NCBI GenBank assembly: GCA_049700315.1
Contig: JBNAVN010000001.1
Coordinates: 1-64,000, forward strand
Reading direction: 5' to 3'
DNA from: JAOAFX01 sp049700315
Lineage (GTDB): Bacteria; Hydrothermota; Tepidihabitantia; SM23-42; JAOAFX01
DNA length: 64,000 nucleotides
The notes below the pieces were generated by a model, which was given only the letters and a program-made list of their open reading frames with translations, was not told the origin of the DNA and ran no database searches. Shown one piece after another: positions 16,748 through 25,210 of this stretch. Position numbers and translations under genes: made by a program. Position 1 is the first letter of the stretch. Every line of letters begins with the position of its first letter.

Positions 16748-17939
16748 ATTCTTTTGCCAATTCTGATCTAACATAATCATTTTTCTTCAATTTATCTGCA
16801 CCCGGGATCCAGCATCTTGGATCTGTAGGTATTCTATTCACCATAATTTGAAAATGCAAATTTGAACCCGTGCACATTCCGGTCTTACCCATTTCACCAA
16901 TAACCTGCCCTTTCACAACTGTATCTCCTTCAGCAACATCTATTTTATTCAAATGGATATAAACAGTATGAATTCCCTGGCCATGGGCAATGACGACACT
17001 ATTTCCATGTCCTTCAAGTTCTTTAGCCATTACTACAATCCCATTGTTGGCTGCAACAACCTCTGTCCCAATTGCATTGGCAATATCAATTGCTTTATGC
17101 GACCACTTATCCAAACCATTATTATAGCGCCTTGCCATTCCATACATTGATGTGATTGAACCTGCACAGGGCCAGGTAAAATTACCGTCACATAAAAGGG
17201 TATCAAAAGATTTGCTATAGGCTTTGGCAAAATACTTCCAACCTTCAAATTTCATCATTTCCAGGGTTTCTTCAGTAAGGATATGGATATCAAGTTCTGC
17301 TGTATCCTGCTCTGCAAAATCACCGGGTATTACCCTGAACGGCACTTTCAAACTTTTTTTTATATCATTTTCTTCATATTTCAAAGTCATAAAATACCTG
17401 CCTGTATCTGCATCCATTGGAACTGCAAGAACTGTACGGTAAATGTTTTTTCCTGCCGGATACAGTTTATAAGTCTTATACAAAAATCTTATTTCAGGCT
17501 TAATAATAGGTAGAACCGTAGTTACATTCAGCGTTGCAATTTCTCCCTGCTTGTATATTTTCTTGTCAAGGGCAATATGTTGAAACAGTCCATTAATAAG
17601 AGTATCTGAAGTCATCAATCTGGAAGAAATCTTATCATTGATACTTGCCTTTCTGTCTCCTATTGCCTTTACGGGCATTAAATTTTCTTCTGGCAAAGGC
17701 TGATTTTGAATATTAAAATGAATAATAGAAGGATCAGCAAGTTGCGGAAACAGACCGGGCGCAAGATCAATCATTTTATCAATCGGTGTTATTCTTCTTT
17801 GTAAATCAATTGCCTTATTAAAGAAATTCAATTTTGTAGTATCCTTATTACTAATATCACCTATTTCTTCTCCTGCGCAATATTGAAAACTTGGGAAACA
17901 CAATACAATCATTATAAGAAATCCATGAAATATTTTCAT
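16746..17939 (-). CDS. M23-family (LytM-like) peptidoglycan endopeptidase
   Basis: 397 aa with a signal peptide (cleavage near residue 23). Residues about 120-240 form a beta-rich domain of unknown role. The C-terminal 140 residues are a peptidase M23 domain: SITSMYGMARRYN, then WSHKAIDIA with the zinc ligands His and Asp, HTVYIHL, and GSNLHFQI with the last zinc ligand. It should cleave peptide cross-links of peptidoglycan in the periplasm, or act as an amidase activator if inactive; all ligands seem present. The promoter at 17950-17977 leaves about 10 nt before the ATG and no Shine-Dalgarno. Confidence 0.87.
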   Translation of the reverse strand: MKIFHGFLIMIVLCFPSFQYCAGEEIGDISNKDTTKLNFFNKAIDLQRRITPIDKMIDLAPGLFPQLADPSIIHFNIQNQPLPEENLMPVKAIGDRKASINDKISSRLMTSDTLINGLFQHIALDKKIYKQGEIATLNVTTVLPIIKPEIRFLYKTYKLYPAGKNIYRTVLAVPMDADTGRYFMTLKYEENDIKKSLKVPFRVIPGDFAEQDTAELDIHILTEETLEMMKFEGWKYFAKAYSKSFDTLLCDGNFTWPCAGSITSMYGMARRYNNGLDKWSHKAIDIANAIGTEVVAANNGIVVMAKELEGHGNSVVIAHGQGIHTVYIHLNKIDVAEGDTVVKGQVIGEMGKTGMCTGSNLHFQIMVNRIPTDPRCWIPGADKLKKNDYVRSELAKE

Positions 17940-17949
17940 TTTACACGTA

Positions 17950-17977
17950 ATTTTACCCGGAAATTCGTAGAAGTCAA
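17950..17977 (-). promoter_or_regulatory. Sigma70-like promoter of the M23 gene
   Basis: TTGACT (17977-17972), 16-nt spacer, TAAAAT (17955-17950); ATG 10 nt downstream of the -10 box. Confidence 0.5.
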
Positions 17978-17992
17978 GAGGTATTTTTCTAT

Positions 17993-18793
17993 CTATTCCC
18001 TTTTAACATCCTTTGCACAACGAAATCCATAATATCGGTCCTGGACAAATGGCTTTAATCCCATTCTTGAAGAGCATTTTAAATGTCTTGGATTGATGCT
18101 CAACCAGGAGCCTCCCTTTAAGACCCTTACATATCCTGAATCCGGACCAGTTGGATTTTTTTCCGGACTTACTTTAAAAAAGGTAGTATCATAAAAATCA
18201 GCACACCATTCCCAGACATTGCCTGCCATATCATACAAGCCAAAATTGTTGGGTGAGAATCTGCCCACTGGTGCTGTATATCTGAAACCATCTGCCTCAA
18301 AGTTACCTTCGGGTGCATAGTTACATTTTCTCAATGGCGATTCATTACCCCAGGGATATTCTTTCTCAACAAGCCCGCCTCTTGCCGCGTATTCCCATTC
18401 TGCCTCAGTAGGTAGTCTTTTACCTGCCCATTTAGCATAGCATAACGCATCAAAAAAACTAACACCAACAACTGGTTGATTGGGATTATTCAAACAAGAG
18501 TCTTTGATAAATGCAGGTTTTGGATGACCTGTTGCTTTTACAAATTCAAGATACTGACGGTTTGTTACTTCATATTTATCAAGATAGAAAGTATCTATCC
18601 AGATTCTATGCTTTGGACCTTCACCAGTTGAATCAGAACCCATTGTGAAATATCCCCCCGGGATCAATACCATACCTGATGGTGGGGGCATTATTTTTTT
18701 TACCACCTTATCCTCAGTCTTTGTCTTATTACTACACAGAATAATCAGCAAGACAGCAAAAAATACGCAAGAAAATCTGGTTAAAGGCTTCAT
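17993..18793 (-). CDS. SUMF1/formylglycine-generating-enzyme-fold lipoprotein
   Basis: 266 aa from the ATG at 18793. This start gives a basic MKPLTRF followed by a hydrophobic stretch and the lipobox LIILC, so a lipoprotein. An upstream ATG at 18829 lies inside the promoter. The fold signature is clear: MVLIPGGYFTMGSD, WIDTFYLDKYEVTNRQYLEFV, VSFFDALCYAKWAGKRLPTEAEWEYAARGG, GLYDMAGNVWEWCADFYD, LKGGSWL and YYGFRCAKD. The cysteine pair used by true formylglycine generators just after GGSW is missing (GGSWLSINPRHLKC), so sulfatase activation is unlikely. The protein is more likely a binding or scaffold member of the family. Confidence 0.85.
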   Translation of the reverse strand: MKPLTRFSCVFFAVLLIILCSNKTKTEDKVVKKIMPPPSGMVLIPGGYFTMGSDSTGEGPKHRIWIDTFYLDKYEVTNRQYLEFVKATGHPKPAFIKDSCLNNPNQPVVGVSFFDALCYAKWAGKRLPTEAEWEYAARGGLVEKEYPWGNESPLRKCNYAPEGNFEADGFRYTAPVGRFSPNNFGLYDMAGNVWEWCADFYDTTFFKVSPEKNPTGPDSGYVRVLKGGSWLSINPRHLKCSSRMGLKPFVQDRYYGFRCAKDVKRE

Positions 18794-18801
18794 TGTAAAA
18801 C

Positions 18802-18829
18802 ATAATATCCAGATTAAACAACAAGTCAA
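18802..18829 (-). promoter_or_regulatory. Sigma70-like promoter of the SUMF1 lipoprotein
   Basis: TTGACT (18829-18824), 16-nt spacer, TATTAT (18807-18802); ATG at 18793 is 8 nt further. This supports the later of two possible starts. Confidence 0.6.
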
Positions 18830-18854
18830 GAACCCATATCATTGAGAAATCTTC

Positions 18855-18882
18855 TTGACATTTTTAAGATTTTGTATATGAT
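18855..18882 (+). promoter_or_regulatory. Sigma70-like promoter, near-leaderless
   Basis: TTGACA (18855-18860), 16-nt spacer, TATGAT (18877-18882); ATG at 18892 follows after 9 nt without a ribosome-binding site. Confidence 0.6.
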
Positions 18883-18891
18883 TTTTCTACG

Positions 18892-19278
18892 ATGTACAAA
18901 GATCCGGTTTTTGATAGAATGCTTCAAAAAGACCCGCGCTACAGGCTAGAGGCATACATATTTGTTCTGGAGGCATTGCACTATGCGCGGGGGAAATTCA
19001 ATGTTGAAAAGCATGTGACTGGTAAACAACTTCTTGAAGGCATCAAAGAATTGGCAATAAAAAAATATGGGACAATGGCAAAGATGGTTTTTGAACACTG
19101 GGGTGTCAAGAAAACGGTTGATTTTGGTAATATTGTCTTCAACATGGTTCAGGAGCATGTTCTAAGCAAAACCGAAGAAGACAAACTTGAGGATTTCAAT
19201 GAAGTTTATGATTTTGAAGAAGTCTTTGTAAAAAATTATGAATTTGACTTCAATAACGAAAATAGAAATTTGATCTGA
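18892..19278 (+). CDS. Minf_1886 family protein
   Basis: 128 aa. The sequence matches the conserved small family known as Minf_1886: LQKDPRYRLEAYIFVLEALHYARGKF, HVTGKQLLEGIKELAIKKYG, MVFEHWGVKKTVDFGNIVFNMV and LSKTEEDKLEDF. The family is common in Planctomycetes, Verrucomicrobia and candidate phyla; its function is unknown. The family's usual extent is fully covered. It heads a possible run with the J-domain gene, although that gene has its own promoter. Confidence 0.8.
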   Translation: MYKDPVFDRMLQKDPRYRLEAYIFVLEALHYARGKFNVEKHVTGKQLLEGIKELAIKKYGTMAKMVFEHWGVKKTVDFGNIVFNMVQEHVLSKTEEDKLEDFNEVYDFEEVFVKNYEFDFNNENRNLI

Positions 19279-19326
19279 GTTTATCTACCACCTGACCTTT
19301 TGAGTAATGGAACTCAACGTATGTAC

Positions 19327-19354
19327 TTGACATTCTGAATATCCTAAATATAAT
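19327..19354 (+). promoter_or_regulatory. Consensus sigma70 promoter of the J-domain operon
   Basis: TTGACA (19327-19332), 16-nt spacer, TATAAT (19349-19354). The ATG at 19369 is 14 nt downstream, so the mRNA leader would be about 8 nt. Confidence 0.65.
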
Positions 19355-19368
19355 ATTATGTCATAGAA

Positions 19369-20010
19369 ATGGAAAACTATTATAGTATACTTGGAGTAAG
19401 TAGCACTGCCACTATGGCGGAAATAAAGATGGCATATATGAAACTCGCCCGCCAGTACCATCCAGATAAATTTACAGATGGAGAAGAGAAACAAAAGGCA
19501 AATGAGCATTTTGCCAAGATAACTGCTGCATACCGCGTGCTTTCGGATGAAAAACTAAGGGCTGAATATGACAACTCACTTGAAAAAGGAATTAAACCAA
19601 AGGATCAGGTCCAGGAGACACAAGCCAAGAATGCCTTTACAAGGGCACTTGAATTCTTAAAGCACAACGACCCCTGGCGTGCAGTAAATCTTCTACGCAT
19701 TGCCTGTCGTTATGACCCCCAACCACTTTATCTATCATACTTAGGACTTGCCCTTGTGTACACAAGGCAGTATCAGAAAGAAGGATTTGAAAGACTCCAG
19801 GGTGCAATAAAGCAATTGATGTTCAATCCTGTTGTTTATGTTAATTTAGGACTTGCCTATGAGTATGTTGGTAACAAGGAACAGGCATTAAAGTATTTTT
19901 ATGAAGCATTGAATTGGGATGGCAAAAATCATGCGGCAAGAAAAGGCATTGAACGATTAGAACCAAAGAAAACCAACTTCTTCTCAAAATTTTTTGGAGG
20001 TGGTAAATGA
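19369..20010 (+). CDS. J-domain protein with TPR-like C-terminal region
   Basis: 213 aa. Residues 1-65 are a complete J domain with YYSILGV, the helix-II LARQYHPDKF carrying the HPD motif at 31-33, and YRVLSDEKLRAEYD. It should stimulate a DnaK-type chaperone. Residues about 85-200 hold helical repeats of TPR type (AVNLLRIACRYDPQPLYLSYLGLAL; VYVNLGLAYEYVGNKEQALKYFYEAL). It lacks the Gly/Phe and zinc-finger regions, so it is not a general DnaJ. It overlaps the next gene by 4 nt (ATGA). Confidence 0.85.
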   Translation: MENYYSILGVSSTATMAEIKMAYMKLARQYHPDKFTDGEEKQKANEHFAKITAAYRVLSDEKLRAEYDNSLEKGIKPKDQVQETQAKNAFTRALEFLKHNDPWRAVNLLRIACRYDPQPLYLSYLGLALVYTRQYQKEGFERLQGAIKQLMFNPVVYVNLGLAYEYVGNKEQALKYFYEALNWDGKNHAARKGIERLEPKKTNFFSKFFGGGK

Positions 20011-20249
20011 AGAAAACCACTTTAATTGAAATGCTTGAAGAACTCTGCCAGAAGCTTTCTATTATAGTAAAATATGATCGATTCTTTGGCAAGGGTGGAT
20101 TCTGTCGTCTCAAACAAAAGTCTTTTTTTATTATCAATGAGAGTCTATCCAATGCGACCAAAGAAGATATTTTTATTCGTGAACTGAAACAGCTGAGTTT
20201 TGATCCCGATTTATTACCGCCTAAATTAAAAGAAGTTATTAAACAATGA
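20007..20249 (+). CDS. Hypothetical 80-aa protein in the J-domain operon
   Basis: I do not recognise a named family. The protein is soluble, with an N-terminal helix (LIEMLEELCQKLSIIVKYD), a GKGGFCRLKQKSFFIIN core resembling a two-stranded sheet, and a C-terminal helix. Similar small proteins occur beside J-domain genes in candidate phyla, as far as I recall. Start and stop overlap both neighbours by 4 nt (ATGA), which argues that it is real and co-translated. Confidence 0.7.
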   Translation: MKKTTLIEMLEELCQKLSIIVKYDRFFGKGGFCRLKQKSFFIINESLSNATKEDIFIRELKQLSFDPDLLPPKLKEVIKQ

Positions 20250-20467
20250 ATCTCGCCATATTTTTCATCTTTCTGGCTATTTTTTTCTGGCTTGCCAATT
20301 TCAGGATTCTATCCTGGTCAAGAGACTGGCCCATAATTCTGATCTTCTTTGGTATTATCAATATTCTAATTTTCCCTAAATATTCCAAGAAAAGAGTAAT
20401 TGAGGACTTAGAAAAGGGCAAGATCACACCCGAAGAGGCATTGAAAAGATTGGAAAAATTGAGTTAG
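20246..20467 (+). CDS. Small membrane protein with SHOCT-like tail
   Basis: 73 aa. Two hydrophobic segments (about 3-18 and 27-43, the second PIILIFFGIINILIF) are followed by a basic turn and a helix VIEDLEKGKITPEEALKRLEKL that resembles SHOCT-type short C-terminal domains. The first half recalls LiaI/LiaF-like or DUF5668 membrane segments. It starts inside the stop of the preceding gene. The reading frame of lpxB, one base back, is open across its last 60 bases, so the two genes touch or overlap. Confidence 0.65.
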   Translation: MNLAIFFIFLAIFFWLANFRILSWSRDWPIILIFFGIINILIFPKYSKKRVIEDLEKGKITPEEALKRLEKLS

Positions 20468-20490
20468 CAAATCCTTCAAAATCATTTACC

Positions 20491-21582
20491 ATTCCTCCCA
20501 GGTCCACGGTCTTTGTCTGTGCCTGTGAACCATCAGGTGATTTATACGCAAGCTTTTTTGTTAAACATCAACTGAATGAGAAAAACTGTATAATTTCTGG
20601 TGTGGGAGGACCAAATCTGAAAAAAGCAGGTATTGAACTAATCTTTGATTATGAAAATCTCACAACCCTCGGCTTTGCATCAGCAATTTCTTCATCTCTC
20701 AGAAATTATGAAATGTATAGAAAAGTCTGCAGGAAAATCTACACAATAAAACCTGAGATATTTGTTGCGGTTGCCTATCCTGGACTCAATCTATTGCTAA
20801 GTCGTTATGCAAAAAAATTGGGTGCCAGAGTAATATATCTACTTCCTCCCCAGATATGGGCTTGGGGTACTATCAGAAAGTATTTCATCAAGAAATGGAC
20901 GAACCTGGTTATTTCAGTTTTTCCATTTGAATATCAATTCTACAATCATTATGGCATCAAGACTGCATACTGGCACAACCCACTATTTGAAGAATTGAAA
21001 AAGTACAAAAGGATTGATTTTGATAAGAGAATAGGGCTTATGCCGGGTTCAAGGTTAAGTGAAATCAAGAAAAACCTGCCCGTAATAATGGAGGTCATCA
21101 AGAGATTGAAGGAAAATGCCAAACATCGTTCTATGGATATTAAATTCTGTCTTATTCTGCATTCAGAAAAGACCATTGGAATTTCAGATTTTACGAGGTC
21201 ATTTCAGGATATTGATCTCAGGCTGATAACAAGAGACCGGTATCATCATATGGTCAATTGCGACCTGATAATCACCTGTTCAGGAACCGCATCATTAGAA
21301 GCAGGAATAATGAACATTCCCCAGATCTTTTTCAATAGACCCGGGTTTGTTGATTACTATTTCTTCCGACGTTTTCTCAGAATTAAGGAATATAATCTAA
21401 CGAATCTATATTTCGGAGAAACAATTGTCCCCTCCTTTGTGATGCGTAATAACAAAAGACTTATAGAAAAGGTGGTTGAAACAATAATTAAATACTTTGA
21501 GAATCCAGATTATTTACACAAGAGATATGCAGGGATGCAGCAATTCAGACAACCCAAAATAAGCAATGAGCGTTCAATTTAA
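20491..21582 (+). CDS. lpxB: Lipid-A-disaccharide synthase (LpxB), start codon not canonical
   Basis: About 363 aa. LpxB joins UDP-diacylglucosamine and lipid X in lipid A synthesis at the inner membrane. Visible family blocks: CACEPSGDLYASFF (the GExSGD N-terminal motif), VGGPNLKKAG, PPQIWAWG, FPFEYQFYNHYGI, LMPGSRLSEIKKNLP, and TCSGTASLEAGIMNIPQIFF. The first usable ATG/GTG/TTG is GTG at 20602, which would delete the N-terminal motif. The frame is open upstream to 20404 without ATG, GTG or TTG. ATT at 20491 (or 20458) fits the family start best; both are guesses. The product heads an envelope-glycan group with three further genes. Confidence 0.8.
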   Translation: MPPRSTVFVCACEPSGDLYASFFVKHQLNEKNCIISGVGGPNLKKAGIELIFDYENLTTLGFASAISSSLRNYEMYRKVCRKIYTIKPEIFVAVAYPGLNLLLSRYAKKLGARVIYLLPPQIWAWGTIRKYFIKKWTNLVISVFPFEYQFYNHYGIKTAYWHNPLFEELKKYKRIDFDKRIGLMPGSRLSEIKKNLPVIMEVIKRLKENAKHRSMDIKFCLILHSEKTIGISDFTRSFQDIDLRLITRDRYHHMVNCDLIITCSGTASLEAGIMNIPQIFFNRPGFVDYYFFRRFLRIKEYNLTNLYFGETIVPSFVMRNNKRLIEKVVETIIKYFENPDYLHKRYAGMQQFRQPKISNERSI

Positions 21583-21589
21583 TAAGGAG

Positions 21590-21617
21590 TTGACTTAAGG
21601 AGTTTTTCTTATATAAT
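21590..21617 (+). promoter_or_regulatory. Consensus sigma70 promoter, leaderless start
   Basis: TTGACT (21590-21595), 16-nt spacer, TATAAT (21612-21617), 5 nt to the ATG at 21623. It would drive the epimerase, radical SAM and possibly glycosyltransferase genes. Confidence 0.65.
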
Positions 21618-21622
21618 TAAGT

Positions 21623-22471
21623 ATGGAGATTGAAAATCTTGTTACCAGCCATACCGGTATTGGTGAACAACTGATTTCCAGTCTTATTAAACGTGGAGAG
21701 ACCATATATACTGTTTTCCCCTCACCCAAAGAAGTTCCGATGTCCTTCTTGGGCAAGATAAACTTGAAATATGGTTTTGTTAAATTTGACCAGGAACTCA
21801 ATATTGAAAAAGGATTACCAAGAAAAGTAAAAAATATATTCCATATTTTTGAAAGTTATTCTGGTTCATTTACAAAAATCTTTATGACAAATGTGACAAC
21901 AACCTTATTATTATTGGAATGGGCAAAAAAGATCGGTGCGAGCAAATTTGTTTTGTTATCTTCGGGTGAAGTGTATGGCTACGGAGACAATGTCATTGAG
22001 AATGCACCATATAATCCCCGAAGTTTTTATGCTACAACCAAATTTCACGCAGAGACCCTTTGCCGCTATTATAATAGAATTTTTGAGATTAAGATTCTAA
22101 GGGTATTTTTTCCGTATGGTAGAAACCTTCCACAGGGTTATATCCACAATCTTTTTGAAACAATCAAATCCAGTGGCATCATTGAAACTGATTATGCCTC
22201 AATCTGCCCTACATTTGTTGATGATATTACTGAACCAATGATTAATCTGCGTGATCTGCCGGGAAATGCAACCTATAATATCTGTGGTCCCGCAATTCTT
22301 CTGACACAATTAATCAAAGATATTGAGTCCGTTACTGGCAAGACGCCAAAAAAGGTGAGCACAGGAAAGATCACACTTTGCGGTAATTGCACAAAGGCAA
22401 AAGAAGAACTGGGTTACAGGGAAACACCCCTGAGAAACGGACTTCAGACCCTCATAGATCAAACAAAATGA
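21623..22471 (+). CDS. NAD-dependent epimerase/dehydratase (extended SDR)
   Basis: 282 aa. N-terminal nucleotide-binding turn TSHTGIGEQLI replaces the usual GxxGxxG and is degenerate. The catalytic Tyr and Lys lie in FYATTKFHAE, with the Ser of LLSSGEVYG upstream. VFFPYGRNLP and NICGPAILLT are typical later blocks. It probably modifies a nucleotide sugar for cell-surface glycans; the exact sugar is not predictable. The gene is slightly short for the family (usually 300-330 aa) because the first strand is abbreviated. Its TGA overlaps the ATG of the radical SAM gene. Confidence 0.78.
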   Translation: MEIENLVTSHTGIGEQLISSLIKRGETIYTVFPSPKEVPMSFLGKINLKYGFVKFDQELNIEKGLPRKVKNIFHIFESYSGSFTKIFMTNVTTTLLLLEWAKKIGASKFVLLSSGEVYGYGDNVIENAPYNPRSFYATTKFHAETLCRYYNRIFEIKILRVFFPYGRNLPQGYIHNLFETIKSSGIIETDYASICPTFVDDITEPMINLRDLPGNATYNICGPAILLTQLIKDIESVTGKTPKKVSTGKITLCGNCTKAKEELGYRETPLRNGLQTLIDQTK

Positions 22472-23880
22472 TTGATATCCTCCTGGTAAATCCTGCAGAA
22501 AAAGGCGGCTTTTTTGAAAAGATGCCACCCCTGGGCTTGGCTTCACTTGCAAGTTTTCTTGAGGAAAACGGACTTTCCGTGAAGATTATTGACTTTGAGA
22601 TAGAAAAAAAGCCATTGGAACACTGGCTTTCCTTTTACCAACCCAAATTCCTCGGTATTTCAGGTACAACCCATACACGCTTTGAATCATTCAAGTTGGC
22701 ACGCCAGGCAAAAACATTTAATAAAGAGATGGTGACAATATACGGAGGCATTAATGCTACATTTACCGCAAACGAAACATTGCGCAATATACCAGAAATA
22801 GATTTTGTAGTCAGAGGTGAGGGTGAAGAAGTGCTGCTTGAATTGTTAAAAACATTTAATACCGACCAGAAATTTGAAAAGATCCGAGGATTAAGTTTCA
22901 GAATGAATGATACAATTATTAATAACCCTCCAGGTAGCCGATTGCATCTTGATTCCCTACCACAACCTGCTTATCACCTTCTGGAAATGAAGAAATATGA
23001 AATGAAGATGGAATTTGTTAAGAAAAAAGGAATTTCAGTTATCACCTCACGCGGCTGCCTGTATCGGTGTTCTTTTTGCTCAGCAAGCAGAATGTTTAAT
23101 AACCTGTTGACTGTCCGTTCAGCAAAAAATATCGTTGATGAAATCGAAAAATTGTTAGAACAGTATCATTTTCAGGCGATAAAATTTTTTGACAGCGCCC
23201 TGACGCTTGACCGAGAGCACATTGAGACTTTGTGTGATGAAATTATTGCCCGCAATTTGCACTTTCCCTGGGAATGTGAGGTCAGGGTCGGCACTGCAGA
23301 TGAGCCATTGCTTGAAAAAATGCGCCGGGCGGGTTGTTATTATGTTGATATCGGAATTGAATCAGCAAGTCAAAAAGTTCTTGATCTGATGCGCAAGGGC
23401 ATTACCGTTGAACAGTCTCAAAAATTGCTTGAAATCTGCCACCAGTTAGGATTCAAAGTGAAGGCATTTTTTTCATTTGGCCATATCAGCGAGACAATGG
23501 CTGATGTTGAAAAAACATTTGAATTTATTGAGAAAAATCGGTCAATAATTACGACTGTAGCAAGTGGCGCAGGCATTAGAATCTATCCTGGCACCTATCT
23601 TGAAGATTATGCAAGAAAGAACAACCTATTACCACCAGATTTTCAATGGTCAAACCCTTATGAAGAACCACGCAATGAGTTAATAATGCAGGCAAAGGAA
23701 ATTCCTGTTCTTATCCAGCCACAATTGGGTTATGATGAACTGGAGGCAATCGCACTGCGCATCTATTCAAATCGTTTTAGTGGTTGGGAAGGATTTAAAA
23801 GAGGTATCACAAAAATCACCAATCCGGAAAAAATCAAAAAACTCTCTCAACTTTTGAAACTAAGAATAAAACACGGTTGA
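22468..23880 (+). CDS. B12-binding-domain radical SAM protein
   Basis: 470 aa from the ATG at 22468, chosen because it overlaps the preceding stop (ATGA) and begins directly with the first strand MIDILLVNP. Residues about 1-135 are a B12-binding-like Rossmann domain (PPLGLASLASFLEENG; YGGINATF; VRGEGEEVLLELL). The radical SAM core starts at about 185 with the cluster motif CLYRCSFC (CxxxCxxC) and contains IKFFDSALTLD and YYVDIGIESASQKVLDLMRKG. Such enzymes modify lipids, sugars or cofactors. Its setting between an epimerase and a glycosyltransferase suggests envelope chemistry. Substrate unknown. Confidence 0.85.
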   Translation: MIDILLVNPAEKGGFFEKMPPLGLASLASFLEENGLSVKIIDFEIEKKPLEHWLSFYQPKFLGISGTTHTRFESFKLARQAKTFNKEMVTIYGGINATFTANETLRNIPEIDFVVRGEGEEVLLELLKTFNTDQKFEKIRGLSFRMNDTIINNPPGSRLHLDSLPQPAYHLLEMKKYEMKMEFVKKKGISVITSRGCLYRCSFCSASRMFNNLLTVRSAKNIVDEIEKLLEQYHFQAIKFFDSALTLDREHIETLCDEIIARNLHFPWECEVRVGTADEPLLEKMRRAGCYYVDIGIESASQKVLDLMRKGITVEQSQKLLEICHQLGFKVKAFFSFGHISETMADVEKTFEFIEKNRSIITTVASGAGIRIYPGTYLEDYARKNNLLPPDFQWSNPYEEPRNELIMQAKEIPVLIQPQLGYDELEAIALRIYSNRFSGWEGFKRGITKITNPEKIKKLSQLLKLRIKHG

Positions 23881-23937
23881 GAAACTTCAGTTTAAGCCTA
23901 TGTTAGAACCTACACTTGTACGCAAGTCAAACAATAT

Positions 23938-25002
23938 ATGAGAATTCTCCATCTGACTTTTGAAAACTTCCAGGATGTTGCAGGACTTTTAAGCAGGTAT
24001 CACAGGATATTTGACGATGAGAGTGTGCTTGTTACAATGACACACTCAAAACTCGGATTTCCTGATGGCATTCTGTTGAATTATCCACTTCTGAATTCAG
24101 ACTCCCTGAATCTATTTCGCAAGATTTTCAACAGAAGCAATGTCAATGTTCTTCCCTCTGAATTAGGATTGAAAATCAAAGGACAAGATTTTCTGGAAAA
24201 AATTTTCTTCAGGTCACGAGACCTGCTCTGGCTATACAGACTGCGTAAATTCTGGGACCGGTATGACTTTGGTTCTTTTGATATCTATCATTTTGATGGT
24301 GGCATACCTTTTATTTATGGCGATAGAATCTTAAAAAAAATAAAGAACAAGCATATTGTTGCCCATTTTTTTGGCAGTGACCTGCGCAAATGGGGACTTA
24401 ATCCCTATTTGAAAGAATATACCCAATTGCAATTCACCTCTGAGGTGGATCATACAAAAATAGATCCTTCATTGATATTCGTCCCAATTCCTTTTGAAGC
24501 AGAAAAAATAAAACCTCGGAACGCAGAAAACAAAATTCTAAAGGTCGGTCATTCACCAACCAGACGCGCTGCAAAAGGAACCGAAGAAATAGTTACAATT
24601 GTAGAAAAATTAAAGAAGAAAATTAGATTTGAATTTTTGTTGATAGAAGGTGTTTCACACAAAGAATGTATGGAACTAAAGGCAACCTGCGACATTGGAA
24701 TTGACCAGATTGGCAATTATGCAGGCACTGCATACGGTAGAAGTGGACTTGAATTTCTTGGTTTGGGTATACCGACGATCACCGAGATACCAGAAGAATA
24801 TGAATATCTACTGCCAGCACATCCTTTTGTCAACGCAAATAAACAAACTCTTGAAGAAGTCTTGTATTCTCTTCTAACTAACCCTGACCTGCGCAACAAG
24901 AAACGAAACCAGGGCATAAAATGGGTCAGGGAATTTCCTAATCCCAGAAGGGTGATGGGACTGATCTATAATGAATACAGAAAACTGGGCTGGATAAAGT
25001 AA
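23938..25002 (+). CDS. Glycosyltransferase, family-4-like fold
   Basis: 354 aa. The N-terminal half has Rossmann-type elements (MRILHLTFENFQDVAG; DIYHFDGGIPFIYGD; HIVAHFFGSDLRKWG) and the C-terminal half has KILKVGHSPTRRAAKGT and the donor-site block YGRSGLEFLGLGIPTITEIPEE, where the Glu corresponds to the nucleotide-ribose ligand of GT4/GT-B enzymes. It presumably adds a sugar to an envelope glycan with the adjacent lpxB-epimerase-radical SAM genes. No signal peptide or membrane segment. No clear promoter or ribosome-binding site was found in the 57-bp gap before it. Confidence 0.72.
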   Translation: MRILHLTFENFQDVAGLLSRYHRIFDDESVLVTMTHSKLGFPDGILLNYPLLNSDSLNLFRKIFNRSNVNVLPSELGLKIKGQDFLEKIFFRSRDLLWLYRLRKFWDRYDFGSFDIYHFDGGIPFIYGDRILKKIKNKHIVAHFFGSDLRKWGLNPYLKEYTQLQFTSEVDHTKIDPSLIFVPIPFEAEKIKPRNAENKILKVGHSPTRRAAKGTEEIVTIVEKLKKKIRFEFLLIEGVSHKECMELKATCDIGIDQIGNYAGTAYGRSGLEFLGLGIPTITEIPEEYEYLLPAHPFVNANKQTLEEVLYSLLTNPDLRNKKRNQGIKWVREFPNPRRVMGLIYNEYRKLGWIK

Positions 25003-25016
25003 TATTATCACGATAA

Positions 25017-25044
25017 TTGACAATTTGGATTGTTTATATATAAT
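25017..25044 (+). promoter_or_regulatory. Consensus sigma70 promoter of tRNA-Leu
   Basis: TTGACA (25017-25022), 16-nt spacer, TATAAT (25039-25044). The tRNA begins about 70 nt after the expected start of transcription. Confidence 0.6.
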
Positions 25045-25120
25045 AGCAATATTGTAGACTATTGTCGCTACCCTCACCTTAATCCTCTTCCATCAATGGA
25101 GAGGAAAGACGAGGTATTAC

Positions 25121-25206
25121 GCCGAGATGGCGGAACTGGGAGACGCGGCGGACTCAAAATCCGCAGTGCTGAAAGGCGCGTGGGGGTTCGACTCCCCCTC
25201 TCGGCA
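25121..25206 (+). tRNA. tRNA-Leu (anticodon CAA)
   Basis: 86 nt. The acceptor stem GCCGAGA pairs with TCTCGGC. The anticodon stem GCGGA/TCCGC closes the loop CTCAAAA, giving anticodon CAA for UUG codons. A long class-II variable arm follows (AGTGCTGAAAGGCGCG region) and the T arm is GGGGGTTCGACTCCCCC. The discriminator base is A and CCA is not encoded. A hairpin (GGGGAA-CGA-TTCCCC, 25210-25224) directly follows and is also the left end of a 149-bp repeat. Confidence 0.93.
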
Positions 25207-25210
25207 TAAG

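Noticed and set aside
17993..18793. True formylglycine-generating enzyme
   Set aside because: The cysteine pair after GGSW is missing and no sulfatase gene is nearby.
18793..18829. ATG 18829 as start of the SUMF1 lipoprotein
   Set aside because: It overlaps the -35 box, and the later ATG gives a proper lipoprotein signal and the usual promoter spacing.
20440..20467. Canonical -1 slippery site joining the 73-aa protein to LpxB
   Set aside because: The local sequence GGAAAAA does not fit X-XXY-YYZ; a fusion is kept only as one option in the finding.
22387..22467. Earlier start of the radical SAM gene
   Set aside because: The extension is a shadow of the epimerase end; the ATG at 22468 overlaps the preceding stop and starts at the first strand of the domain.
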